A stretch of 9,663 nt of DNA from Anaerolineae bacterium (GCA_030673735.1 DAOVIK010000045.1:1-9663); one strand, 5' to 3'; counted from the first letter of the stretch, positions 1 to 7,160 are shown. The notes: generated by a model from the sequence alone, not told the origin. Translations and numbers: made by a program.

Positions 1-349
1 CAGCCAATTGAACCGTTAGGAGGAGCGTGCGCCGCAGGTTCTTGGCGTCGCCCACCTGCACGATGGCTCGCAATTTCTCATGCAGCAGCACACGCTCTGT
101 GACCCGCTCGTCTTCGCTCTGTGGAGGTAGGGTGATCACCCCGGGGGTATCGATGACAACCGTCTCGGGTATCTCTTGCGCACTGCCACGTGATACCTCA
201 ACCGTTGTGCCGGGGTAGTTGGAAACGGTGACATAGCGTCCTGTCAAACGTTGGAATATCACCGACTTGCCCACGTTGGGATGACCAACCAGGGCGATGC
301 TTCCTTCGCTATTGGGCAATGCGCTATCCGCTTCCGTATGACAGTCCAC
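1..349 (-). CDS. feoB: FeoB-type ferrous iron transport GTPase, N-terminal G domain (partial, 3' end beyond left edge)
   Basis: Only the first ~116 residues lie in the window. FeoB drives Fe(II) uptake across the inner membrane, and its cytoplasmic N-terminal G domain binds GTP. Visible motifs are G1 GHPNVGKS (residues 22-29 from the chosen start), then VSNYPGTTVE (switch I/G2) and VIDTPG (G3), and then VGDAKNLRRTLLLTVQLA, which matches the FeoB stretch before the G4 motif. The sequence ends before G4 and before any membrane segment. The upstream in-frame stop is close and there is no in-frame ATG, so I place the start at the GTG at 349, preceded by GGAAGG about 9 nt upstream. The short leader contains a Cys-His pair (residues 3-4). 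The gene lies 110 nt downstream of the DtxR-type regulator on the same strand, as expected for a feo operon. The GHPNVGKSVIF signature also occurs in split systems where the G domain is a separate small protein, so full-length FeoB versus G-domain-only cannot be decided here. Confidence 0.88.
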   Translation of the reverse strand, partial: MDCHTEADSALPNSEGSIALVGHPNVGKSVIFQRLTGRYVTVSNYPGTTVEVSRGSAQEIPETVVIDTPGVITLPPQSEDERVTERVLLHEKLRAIVQVGDAKNLRRTLLLTVQLA

Positions 350-459
350 TACCAGGTTCCTTCCAACCGCTCCTGCCTCTAAGTCAATTGGATCTGTCAG
401 CTAGAGCCATCTGTTACCCACGCACTCCGTATTGCTGTGCTTGGGCGAACTTCACTCGG

Positions 460-1134
460 TTATGCGTGGATCGGATGAACCACCACGCAAGATGCCAATT
501 CCTTTCCGATGACCACTTGCTTAGAGCCCACGGATATCGTCCGCGCGCCATCCAAAGGCTCAATCTCTATCAATTCCAGCTCCGCTCCCAGCGTTACGCC
601 GTGCGATGCCAAATGCTCCAGAATCTCGGCGTTCTCCGGCCGGATAACGTCTACCACCGCACGCTGTCCGGCGCTCAACTCATGCAATCTCAAACCCCTC
701 TCACTGGGCATCTCTCCTTCAGCAGTGGGGATGGGATTGCCATGCGGGCATGTCGCAGGCTCTCCAAGGTCGGCAGCCAGCGGCTCAGTCACTTCGGGAC
801 CCACGGAGTGTTCTAGCGAACAGGCCACGTCGTGAACCTGCTCCCAGGGAAGCCCCAGGCGATCGGTCAAGAAACGTTCCCACAAGCGATGCCGGCGAAG
901 CACTGCCAAGGCCTGCTTTAACCCGCGCTTTGTGAGGCTCACACCCTTGTAGGGAATGTGCTTCACCAGACGTCGCTTCTCCATGCGATGGATCATCTCA
1001 GTGGCTGAAACCGGGGAGATCCCCAAGCGATTGGAGAGCGTCGAGATCGGCACAGGCGCATCTCCCACGCCCAACTGGTAGATGGATTTCAGATACATCT
1101 CCGGGCTTTCCCTTGATCCTGTTCGGATGCTCAT
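460..1134 (-). CDS. DtxR/IdeR-family iron-dependent repressor with C-terminal FeoA-like (SH3) domain
   Basis: A 224-residue metal-dependent transcriptional repressor. An N-terminal winged helix-turn-helix (about residues 8-72) is followed by the dimerisation/metal-binding domain (about 73-140) and a FeoA/SH3-like domain (about 146-219). Aligned by eye to Corynebacterium DtxR, the ligands are kept: Met13 (DtxR Met10), His82, Glu86, His101, Cys105, Glu108 and His109 (DtxR His79, Glu83, His98, Cys102, Glu105, His106). A GNPIP motif follows at 132-136. Met and Cys, instead of the Asp and Glu of MntR, point to Fe(II) rather than Mn(II) sensing. The ATG at 1134 has GAGGGCAGGAG just upstream, and the ORF ends with TAA at 460. 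The gene is first in a likely operon with the feoB-type gene and is probably self-regulated through the operator over its promoter. No free-standing feoA lies between the two genes. Family assignment is firm; iron specificity is inferred from the ligands and the neighbour. Confidence 0.93.
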   Translation of the reverse strand: MSIRTGSRESPEMYLKSIYQLGVGDAPVPISTLSNRLGISPVSATEMIHRMEKRRLVKHIPYKGVSLTKRGLKQALAVLRRHRLWERFLTDRLGLPWEQVHDVACSLEHSVGPEVTEPLAADLGEPATCPHGNPIPTAEGEMPSERGLRLHELSAGQRAVVDVIRPENAEILEHLASHGVTLGAELELIEIEPLDGARTISVGSKQVVIGKELASCVVVHPIHA

Positions 1135-1162
1135 CGCTCCTGCCCTCTGCCCAAGTTATCCG

Positions 1163-1185
1163 CCTTAGGTTTAAGGTGTACCTTA
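1163..1185. promoter_or_regulatory. Putative iron-box operator of the DtxR-type regulator
   Basis: Three five-base half-sites alternate in orientation with a 9-bp period: CCTTA (1163-1167), TAAGG (1172-1176) and CCTTA (1181-1185). They form two interleaved inverted repeats, the second extending to TAAGGT-gt-ACCTTA (1172-1185). The bases resemble the TTAGG/CCTAA half-sites of DtxR/IdeR boxes. The site touches the -10 element and the predicted transcription start, the usual place for repression. That the adjacent DtxR-type protein binds here is inference. Confidence 0.65.
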
Positions 1186-1212
1186 TAATAACTCTTTAGG
1201 TGCGCCTGTCAA
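1185..1212 (-). promoter_or_regulatory. Sigma-70-type promoter of the regulator/feoB operon
   Basis: On the minus strand a perfect -35 TTGACA (1207-1212) is separated by 16 bp from a -10 TATTAT (1185-1190, 5 of 6 consensus bases). The predicted start near 1178 lies inside the alternating-repeat operator and leaves a leader of about 45 nt before the ATG at 1134. This strong promoter fits a repressor-controlled operon. Confidence 0.7.
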
Positions 1213-1305
1213 CCTGCCATGCTTCCTACCTGGCCGGGAGGGTTGTCACCCTGTACCCAGCACCCTACTGAAATGCTCATCCACCTCCGAGACCGGATCA
1301 GTGGA

Positions 1306-1334
1306 TTGCCGAGCAACATGCGCGCCGCTATAAT
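1306..1334 (+). promoter_or_regulatory. Sigma-70-type promoter of the PLD-family gene
   Basis: A -35-like TTGCCG (1306-1311, 4 of 6 consensus bases) is followed after 17 bp by a perfect -10 TATAAT (1329-1334). The predicted start near 1341 is about 44 nt before the ATG at 1385. It diverges from the iron-regulator promoter about 94 bp away. I see no iron-box half-site pair overlapping it. Confidence 0.55.
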
Positions 1335-1384
1335 CCCCCCAGCCCACTCTCCCCACGGCTCGCCGCTTGCCCGAGAGAAGAACC

Positions 1385-2464
1385 ATGCCGCCCCGCTTTC
1401 GCCCTGTGTCCCTGATCGCTGCCTTGATCGCAATTCTGCTGGTCATCCTTTACAGCTCGTTTCAATCCTCACTGCCATCCAATGAAGATCCACAGCGTCC
1501 CACCACTGGCGACGCGGATGCCTCTATTGAGGTCCTCTTTTCGGAACCCGATGACCCTATGTCCTCCACCTTGCGGGGTGGGCCGGATTCGCTGCTGGCG
1601 CAATCCATCGATGAGGCACGCTACTCGGTCGATGTGGCCTTGTATGACCTGAATCTTTGGAGCGTCCGTGACGCCCTGCTGCGCGCCCATCGGCGCGGTG
1701 TGGCGGTGCGAATGGTCACCGACAGCGACAACATCCTAGAGCGTGAGATTGGGGAGCTTGAGCAGGCCGGTATTCCAGTGATTGGGGATCGGCGTGAGCC
1801 GTTGATGCATCACAAATTCGTCGTCATTGATCGCCTGGTTGTGTGGACGGGATCGATGAACATGACCGTGAACGGCGCTTACCGGAATGACAACAATCTA
1901 GTGCGGATTCGTTCGACAGTGCTGGCCGGAAACTACACGCGCGAGTTCGAGGAGATGTTCATTGAAGATCGCTTTGGAGCTCTATCCCTGCACGACACTC
2001 CACACCCCTTGTTCACCATTGACGGCGTGCAGGTGGAGGTCTACTTCTCGCCAGACGACGATCCCGCGGCGCGCATTGTCGAGTTGCTGCTCAATGCTGA
2101 GCAGAGCATCGACTTCATGGTGTATGTCTTCACGGCCGACGAGATCGCCGATGCCCTGCTCGATCGCGCTTCGGCAGGAGTTGCCGTGCGCGGCGTGATC
2201 GAACGCGGTCAGGCGGGAAACGAGGGAAGTGAGTTCGAGCGGCTGCGCCAATCCGGAATTGATATCCGCCTCGATGCCAATGAGCGCAACTTGCACCACA
2301 AAGTGATCGTCATCGATGGCAAGACCGTGATTACGGGTTCTTACAACTTCAGCCGCAGTGCGCGGGAGTTCAACGACGAGAACGTTCTTGTGCTTCACGA
2401 TGCAGAAGTGGCATCGAGATTTCTGTTAGAATTCGGGCGCGTCTTCAATGCCGCGCAACCGTAG
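1385..2464 (+). CDS. Phospholipase D superfamily protein with two HKD motifs and N-terminal membrane anchor/signal
   Basis: A 359-residue protein of the PLD superfamily, whose members hydrolyse phosphodiester bonds in phospholipids or nucleic acids through a catalytic-histidine intermediate. Both catalytic motifs are intact: HHKFVVID (His142, Lys144, Asp149) followed by TGSMN, and HHKVIVID (His304, Lys306, Asp311) followed by TGSYNFS, so one chain forms a complete active site. The GS-N-x-T/S and N-D-N/N-D-E-N contexts resemble the Nuc-like/cardiolipin-synthase-like branch. Residues about 8-26 form one hydrophobic helix after Arg-rich residues, with no lipobox Cys, suggesting an uncleaved anchor or signal peptide and action outside the cytoplasm. 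I chose the ATG at 1385, preceded by GAGAGAAG, over the in-frame TTG at 1367, which has no ribosome binding site. A divergent iron operon lies upstream and the HerA-like ATPase gene is 131 nt downstream. Lipid versus nucleic acid substrate cannot be decided from sequence. Confidence 0.9.
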   Translation: MPPRFRPVSLIAALIAILLVILYSSFQSSLPSNEDPQRPTTGDADASIEVLFSEPDDPMSSTLRGGPDSLLAQSIDEARYSVDVALYDLNLWSVRDALLRAHRRGVAVRMVTDSDNILEREIGELEQAGIPVIGDRREPLMHHKFVVIDRLVVWTGSMNMTVNGAYRNDNNLVRIRSTVLAGNYTREFEEMFIEDRFGALSLHDTPHPLFTIDGVQVEVYFSPDDDPAARIVELLLNAEQSIDFMVYVFTADEIADALLDRASAGVAVRGVIERGQAGNEGSEFERLRQSGIDIRLDANERNLHHKVIVIDGKTVITGSYNFSRSAREFNDENVLVLHDAEVASRFLLEFGRVFNAAQP

Positions 2465-2509
2465 GCAAATGGTCGCTAACTCCTGAGCACGAACAAGCAT
2501 CAGATCTGC

Positions 2510-2518
2510 GGGGGGGGG
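2510..2518. repeat. Homopolymeric tract of nine G
   Basis: Nine consecutive G lie in the 131-nt gap between the PLD-family gene and the ATPase gene, about 78 nt before the ATPase start. Such tracts can slip in replication or be miscounted in sequencing. It is outside coding sequence, so a length change would not shift a frame. I see no convincing promoter beside it. Two weak small hairpins follow (GTAGCG/CGCTAC at 2535-2556; TGCGT/ACGCA at 2545-2559). Confidence 0.4.
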
Positions 2519-2595
2519 TCAAATCGCATCGCGAGTAGCGGCACTGCGTTCGCTACGCACAATTGCACGGCACATTCTGAGGGGAGGGATTAAAG

Positions 2596-5088
2596 GTGGA
2601 ATACGACGGCAAGTTCTACATCGGTCGTACCTACGACCCCAAGAGCAAGAAGACTCTGACCGATCTCACCCTCTACGATCCCGACGATCTGACCACGCAT
2701 GGCGTTGTAGTGGGCATGACCGGCTCGGGCAAGACCGGCCTGTGCATCGATATTCTCGAAGAGGCGGCTCTCAATGGGATCCCCGCTCTGCTCCTGGATC
2801 CCAAGGGTGATCTGGCCAACCTGCTGCTGCACTTTCCCGATCTTGCGCCACAGGATTTCGAAACCTGGATCGATGCCGAAGAGGCCAGACGCGAGGGTAA
2901 ATCCACTCAGGAATTTGCTGCGGATCTTGCCGGTCTCTGGAAGAAGGGGCTTCACGATTGGGGGATAGAACCCGAGCGCATTAGGCGTGTGCGCGATGCT
3001 GTTCAGTATTCCATCTACACACCAGGATCCGATGCCGGCCTGCCTATCAGCGTGCTCGCCTCACTTCGGGCGCCGCAGATCTCCTGGGAAGAAAATCGCG
3101 AGTTGCTACGCGAGAAGATCTCCAGCACGGTCACAGCGCTTCTTTCACTGGTAGGGATCGAAACTGACCCGGTTCGCTCACGAGAGCATATTCTGGTATC
3201 CAACATCTTCGAGCATGCATGGCAAGTGGGACAGGACCTTGATCTGGTTTCCATCATTCGCCAGATCCAGACCCCGCCGTTCGAACGTCTGGGTGCTTTG
3301 GAGCTCGATCAGTTCTTCCCAAAAGGCGATCGCTTCGAGATGGCGATGGCCCTGAACAATCTCTTGGCCTCGCCCACATTCCAAGGGTGGATGGAAGGCG
3401 ATCAACTGGACATCAAACGGCTACTCTGGACCCCGGAGGGGAAGCCGCGGCATACCGTCTTCTACATGGCTCATCTATCCGACCCGGAGCGCATGTTTTT
3501 CACCACGCTTCTTCTCACGGCGTTGGAAGCCTGGGTGCGATTGCAGCCCGGATCCACGTCACTTCGGGCTATGCTCTACTTTGACGAGATCTTCGGCTTC
3601 CTGCCACCCGTGGCGAATCCGCCTTCGAAGGAGCCCATCCTGCGCCTCCTGAAGCAAGCGCGCGCCTTCGGCTTCGGTCTGCTGCTCGCCACGCAGAATC
3701 CCGTGGACCTGGATTACAAGGCTCTGAGCAACGCAGGCACCTGGTTTGTAGGCCGATTGCAGACCGAGCAGGACAAGGCGCGTTTGATTGATGGCCTGGA
3801 AGGTGCCACATCCGGGCAGGGAGGCTTTAATCGCGCCAAGGTCGACAAGTTGATCTCAGCTTTGGGTAAGCGCGTGTTCCTGCTGCACAATGTTCACGAG
3901 AAGGAACCCACGGTATTCCAGACGCGCTGGGCCATGGCCTACCTGAAGGGCCCCATCACGCGCACGCAGTTGGAAGAACTGAACGCGATGGTTGGCGCCA
4001 GCGTTGCGCCGGTTCCGGAGGAAGCAGCATCCATTCAACCGACCACTGCGCGCCCAAGCGCTCGTCCGGCAGAACCAACAGCCACTGCCGTAATGGCCAC
4101 ACGCCCTCCTGTTCCCGATGCCGTGGAAGAGGTCTTCCTGCCCAACAATCTCCCGGCCGCTGCGGCGCTCAAAGCTGCCGGCAAGGAGGGTATGCAGGCC
4201 AAGACCACCGGTGTGCTCTACAAACCGGCGCTGCTCGCCCAGGCGCAGATCCATTATCTGGACCGCAAACGCGGCATCGAACACGAGCAGATCATCACTT
4301 CGCTGGCCTTGGAACCGGAACGCCGGGGGATCGTGCGTTGGGAAGAAGCTCTGACTCCGCCAATCGATCGCTCCATTCTCGGAAGCAGCCCGGCGGCCGA
4401 GGCCCAATATTCGGACCTCCAATCGCCGTTGAACGACGCTAGCGCACTCAAGAGCCTAGAAAAGGATTTCATTGACTACACATACCACAACGCGGAGTTG
4501 AAGCTGCCCTCCAACGACGAACTCAAGCTGGTGGCCACCCCTGGAACATCGGCAGAGGAATTTCGCACCCAATGCGCCGAAGCGGCACGCAAGGAGCGCG
4601 ACGTCGCGGCCAAAAAGATCAAAGATCAATACAAGAAGAAGATCGCCTCCATCCAGAAGAAACTCACCAAGGAGGAACGCGAGCTGGCCGAGGATGAAGC
4701 CGAGCTCTCGGGACGCAAGATGGAGGAGATGGCAACCCACGCCGAGAATGTCTTTGGCTTGTTCACGGGCAGCCGTCGCAGAGTTACATCTTCACTTACG
4801 AAACGACGCCTGACCGCGCAGGCCAAGGCCGATGTCAAAGAATCGGTGGAGGCCATCGCCGCCTTCCAGCAGGAACTGGAAGCACTGGAACTGCAGATGG
4901 CCGAGGAACTCGACGATGTCAACGAGCATTGGGAAGACGTTGCCGACAATATCGGAGAGACGACCCTCAAGCCATACAAGAAGGACGTGCACGTCGAGTT
5001 GTTCTCTGTAGCTTGGTTCCCCCACTGGCAGCTTGATGTGGCCGGGCAGGACATGGTGCTGCCAGCATTTACACCGCGATCACGTTAG
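2596..5088 (+). CDS. HerA/FtsK-superfamily ATPase (DUF87-like) with long C-terminal coiled coil
   Basis: An 830-residue cytoplasmic P-loop ATPase of unknown biological role. Walker A is GMTGSGKT (residues 40-47) and is followed by LLLDPKGDLANLL (about 65-77), a context typical of HerA/VirB4-like pumps. Walker B is LYFDEI with Asp330 and Glu331. The ATQNP segment carries a sensor-like Gln367, and KRVFLLHNVHEKEP (from Lys425) contains a candidate Arg finger. A Pro/Ala/Thr-rich linker (about 470-510) joins a middle region (about 512-650) to a charged Lys/Glu-rich coiled coil (about 660-795) and a conserved-looking tail with WFPHW (about residue 810). There are no membrane segments or signal peptide. 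HerA proper is about 500 residues and works with the nuclease NurA, and no nurA is here. The GTG at 2596 follows GGGGAGGGA at 6 nt spacing. The upstream neighbour encodes a PLD-family protein. The superfamily call is firm; DNA translocation is inferred from it. Confidence 0.85.
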   Translation: MEYDGKFYIGRTYDPKSKKTLTDLTLYDPDDLTTHGVVVGMTGSGKTGLCIDILEEAALNGIPALLLDPKGDLANLLLHFPDLAPQDFETWIDAEEARREGKSTQEFAADLAGLWKKGLHDWGIEPERIRRVRDAVQYSIYTPGSDAGLPISVLASLRAPQISWEENRELLREKISSTVTALLSLVGIETDPVRSREHILVSNIFEHAWQVGQDLDLVSIIRQIQTPPFERLGALELDQFFPKGDRFEMAMALNNLLASPTFQGWMEGDQLDIKRLLWTPEGKPRHTVFYMAHLSDPERMFFTTLLLTALEAWVRLQPGSTSLRAMLYFDEIFGFLPPVANPPSKEPILRLLKQARAFGFGLLLATQNPVDLDYKALSNAGTWFVGRLQTEQDKARLIDGLEGATSGQGGFNRAKVDKLISALGKRVFLLHNVHEKEPTVFQTRWAMAYLKGPITRTQLEELNAMVGASVAPVPEEAASIQPTTARPSARPAEPTATAVMATRPPVPDAVEEVFLPNNLPAAAALKAAGKEGMQAKTTGVLYKPALLAQAQIHYLDRKRGIEHEQIITSLALEPERRGIVRWEEALTPPIDRSILGSSPAAEAQYSDLQSPLNDASALKSLEKDFIDYTYHNAELKLPSNDELKLVATPGTSAEEFRTQCAEAARKERDVAAKKIKDQYKKKIASIQKKLTKEERELAEDEAELSGRKMEEMATHAENVFGLFTGSRRRVTSSLTKRRLTAQAKADVKESVEAIAAFQQELEALELQMAEELDDVNEHWEDVADNIGETTLKPYKKDVHVELFSVAWFPHWQLDVAGQDMVLPAFTPRSR

Positions 5089-5107
5089 CAATCCATAGGA
5101 TCCCATG

Positions 5108-5145
5108 TAATACACCCTGCGCTGAAACTGGCGCAGGGTGTATTA
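5108..5145. terminator. Intrinsic terminator between convergent genes
   Basis: A perfect 15-bp inverted repeat: arms TAATACACCCTGCGC (5108-5122) and GCGCAGGGTGTATTA (5131-5145) enclose an 8-base loop. The T-rich TTCTTTC follows on the plus strand. It begins 20 nt after the ATPase stop and 26 nt beyond the stop of the convergent radical SAM gene. Its A/T-rich outer ends could let it work in both directions; the T tract favours the plus strand. Confidence 0.85.
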
Positions 5146-5171
5146 TTCTTTCACAGACTGCTGCGGGTGCC

Positions 5172-6074
5172 CTAGTCCTGCAGCACGCCGTACATCTGAT
5201 CCGGCGTCAGGATATCGGGGAATCGCTCTCGCAGCGCTTCGCGCGCAAGGTAGCAGAGATGGCATGCGTCGGCGTAGCTCTCGCGCAGGTCGAGATCGTA
5301 GCGTCGCACGAGTTCGGCCGGCCCTCCCGCCAACAGCAGGCCGGTGACGGCATGTGTATCCGGATCATAGTTGGCGCAAATATCGTTGATCGGCTGTTGG
5401 TACAAACTACCAAGGGAAATGCCCTGACAAATATGCAGGTGTCCCAATGGATCGACATGCACACGGCCAGGATCGCGCAGGTTCTCGAATGGGCATTCGT
5501 CGAATTGATCCCAGCTTCTATAGGCAAACTTGTCCACGAGTGTGCTCGAGGCTCGCCCCCGGCACATCACTCCCGATTCGCCCGTCGGAAGCTGCCCCGA
5601 TGCAGATGCCGCATCCTCCGCATCCGGATTCGCGATGCTGATCACGCCTACGGGAATATTCAAGCTCTTGGCCGCCGCCTGAGCATTCTTGGCCTGTGCG
5701 CTCATCAACTCATCAAAATGGAACAGATCGCTGCTGATGCTGAGATCACTGATCATGCCACTGAAAGGACGCAGCCACTCGAGCGCGTCCCGCTCGCTGT
5801 TGGCCCAATAGCTGTTTGTCACGATTCCCGCCGTGAAGCCCCGCTCATTTGCCATGCGCACGCCAGCGAGCATCACGGCATAGAACAAGAAGGGCTCGCC
5901 GCCCTCGAAATAGATCGAACGCACCGTGCCCGTCTCCTCCGCTTGGTCCAGAATCTCAGTGATGTCATCCAGCGTCATCGTGCCGGTTTGCCATGGGCTG
6001 CCCCAGACGAAGCAGTGATCGCACTCAAATGTACACAGATATGTCAACAGCAAATGCAAGCCTGACAGTTTCAC
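5172..6074 (-). CDS. Radical SAM protein with SPASM-like C-terminal cysteines
   Basis: A 300-residue radical SAM enzyme, expected to reduce S-adenosylmethionine at a [4Fe-4S] cluster to start radical chemistry. The cluster motif CTFECDHC (Cys14, Cys18, Cys21; CxxxCxxC) starts very near the N-terminus, and the SAM-binding GGEP lies at 58-61. The C-terminal part has Cys171, Cys194, Cys216, Cys233, Cys271 and Cys274. The segment VHVDPLGHLHICQGISLGSL (205-224) has the layout of a SPASM/twitch auxiliary-cluster domain. SPASM enzymes often modify peptides or proteins, but no small precursor-peptide ORF is evident beside the gene, so the substrate is unknown. The start is the GTG at 6074 with AAAGGA 8 nt upstream; the ATG just before it is out of frame and stops after two codons. 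The gene lies 45 nt downstream of tsaD on the same strand and is probably last in that operon. Confidence 0.88.
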   Translation of the reverse strand: MKLSGLHLLLTYLCTFECDHCFVWGSPWQTGTMTLDDITEILDQAEETGTVRSIYFEGGEPFLFYAVMLAGVRMANERGFTAGIVTNSYWANSERDALEWLRPFSGMISDLSISSDLFHFDELMSAQAKNAQAAAKSLNIPVGVISIANPDAEDAASASGQLPTGESGVMCRGRASSTLVDKFAYRSWDQFDECPFENLRDPGRVHVDPLGHLHICQGISLGSLYQQPINDICANYDPDTHAVTGLLLAGGPAELVRRYDLDLRESYADACHLCYLAREALRERFPDILTPDQMYGVLQD

Positions 6075-6119
6075 GCCATATGTCCTTTCACTTTCAGAAA
6101 CGCTCTCGCGGTGAGGGCT

Positions 6120-7160
6120 TCATTGCTCGCTGATGGGCCAAGTAGGAAGGGCGTCAATATCGAGGGCGTCTCGCTGGCCCCCTAGGTAACGCCAATGCCC
6201 CACGGAAGCAATCATGGCGGCATTATCGGTGCAGAGTGCAAGCGGCGGCATCCTCACAGGACTCTTCGCTCGCTCCTCAAACGCCTCACGCAAAGCGCGA
6301 TTGGCCGACACGCCCCCGGACACCAGAACTTCCGTGGCTTCGAACTCATCGGCTGCCATGAGCGTCTTATCCACCAGCACATCCACCACCGCTGCCTGGA
6401 AAGAAGCCGCCAGGTCGGCAATCGCCAATCCGGGCCGCGGCGCTTCTACCCCTGCCTTCAGGTCGGGCTGACTCTCCCGCACCTTGCGTAGCACGGCGGT
6501 CTTCAAGCCGCTGAACGAGAAATCCCACGTCCCTTCAAGCCGGGCGCGGGGGAACTCGTGGGCATCAGCCCGGCCCTCCTCCGCCGTCTCTTGGATTGCC
6601 GGTCCTCCCGGATAGCCCAATCCCAGCAAGCGCGCCACCTTATCGAAGGCCTCGCCTGCCGCGTCGTCCAGCGTGCCTCCCAACCGCTTGTAGCTCAAGT
6701 GATCGGTCATCAGAAGCAACTCGCTGTGGCCACCGGAGACGATCAAGCCCAGCAGAGGGAACTCCGGTTCGGGCTCTTCCTCGACCAGCCAGATCGAGTA
6801 GAGATGGGCCTCGAGATGATTGATCCCCAGCAGCGGCAATCCAGATCCGAGAGCGAGTCCCTTGGCCATGTTCAAGCCCACAACGAGCGACCCCGCCAGC
6901 CCGGGTCCGCGCGTCACGGCGATGGCATCGATCGATCCCAGCCCCACATGCGCTTCACTCAGTGCCTGGTCCACCACACCATGGATACTCTCCACGTGGG
7001 CGCGAGAGGCCACCTCCGGAAACACGCCCCCGTAGGGAGCGTGCAGAGGGATCTGTGAGGCCACCACGCTGGAGACGATGTTGCGCCCATTCTCCACCAC
7101 CGCCGCAGCGGTCTCATCGCAAGACGTCTCGATGCCCAAGATGCGCGTGTCTTCGCTCAT
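6120..7160 (-). CDS. tsaD: tRNA N6-adenosine threonylcarbamoyltransferase TsaD (Gcp/YgjD/Kae1 family)
   Basis: A 346-residue TsaD, which transfers the threonylcarbamoyl group from threonylcarbamoyl-AMP to A37 of ANN-decoding tRNAs (t6A), acting with TsaB and TsaE in most bacteria. The protein opens with ILGIETSCDETAAAVV. It has the HLEAH metal-binding motif (His115, His119), SGGHS (142-146), the DDAAGEAFDKVARLLGLGYPGGP block (165-187), SFSGLKTAV, VSGGVSANRALR and LCTDNAAMIA with the metal ligand Asp312. The length and all family blocks are normal. The ATG at 7160 has GGAG only 1-2 nt upstream, so its ribosome binding site is weakly placed, but conservation supports this start. It lies 56 nt after the M24 peptidase gene. 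tsaB and tsaE are not in this window. Confidence 0.97.
   Translation of the reverse strand: MSEDTRILGIETSCDETAAAVVENGRNIVSSVVASQIPLHAPYGGVFPEVASRAHVESIHGVVDQALSEAHVGLGSIDAIAVTRGPGLAGSLVVGLNMAKGLALGSGLPLLGINHLEAHLYSIWLVEEEPEPEFPLLGLIVSGGHSELLLMTDHLSYKRLGGTLDDAAGEAFDKVARLLGLGYPGGPAIQETAEEGRADAHEFPRARLEGTWDFSFSGLKTAVLRKVRESQPDLKAGVEAPRPGLAIADLAASFQAAVVDVLVDKTLMAADEFEATEVLVSGGVSANRALREAFEERAKSPVRMPPLALCTDNAAMIASVGHWRYLGGQRDALDIDALPTWPISEQ

Noticed and set aside
319..816. 165-codon open frame on the plus strand across the DtxR-type and FeoB-type genes
   Set aside because: It overlaps both genes antisense, has no Shine-Dalgarno sequence or family motif, and spans the intergenic region; a chance frame.
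1367..1369. TTG as the start of the PLD-family gene
   Set aside because: It has no ribosome binding site and adds six residues before the ATG at 1385, which has GAGAGAAG at suitable spacing.
2535..2559. Possible terminator or operator hairpin between the PLD and ATPase genes
   Set aside because: The arms are only 5-6 bp, the two alternatives exclude each other, and no T tract follows.
3856..4422. 188-codon open frame on the minus strand inside the ATPase gene
   Set aside because: The opposite strand carries a continuous ATPase frame with motifs before and after; this translation has no domain features.
5259..6065. 268-codon open frame on the plus strand across the radical SAM gene
   Set aside because: It lies antisense to a gene with clear radical SAM motifs, and its translation is Arg/His/Gln-rich with no recognisable domain; it is a shadow of the GC-rich coding strand.
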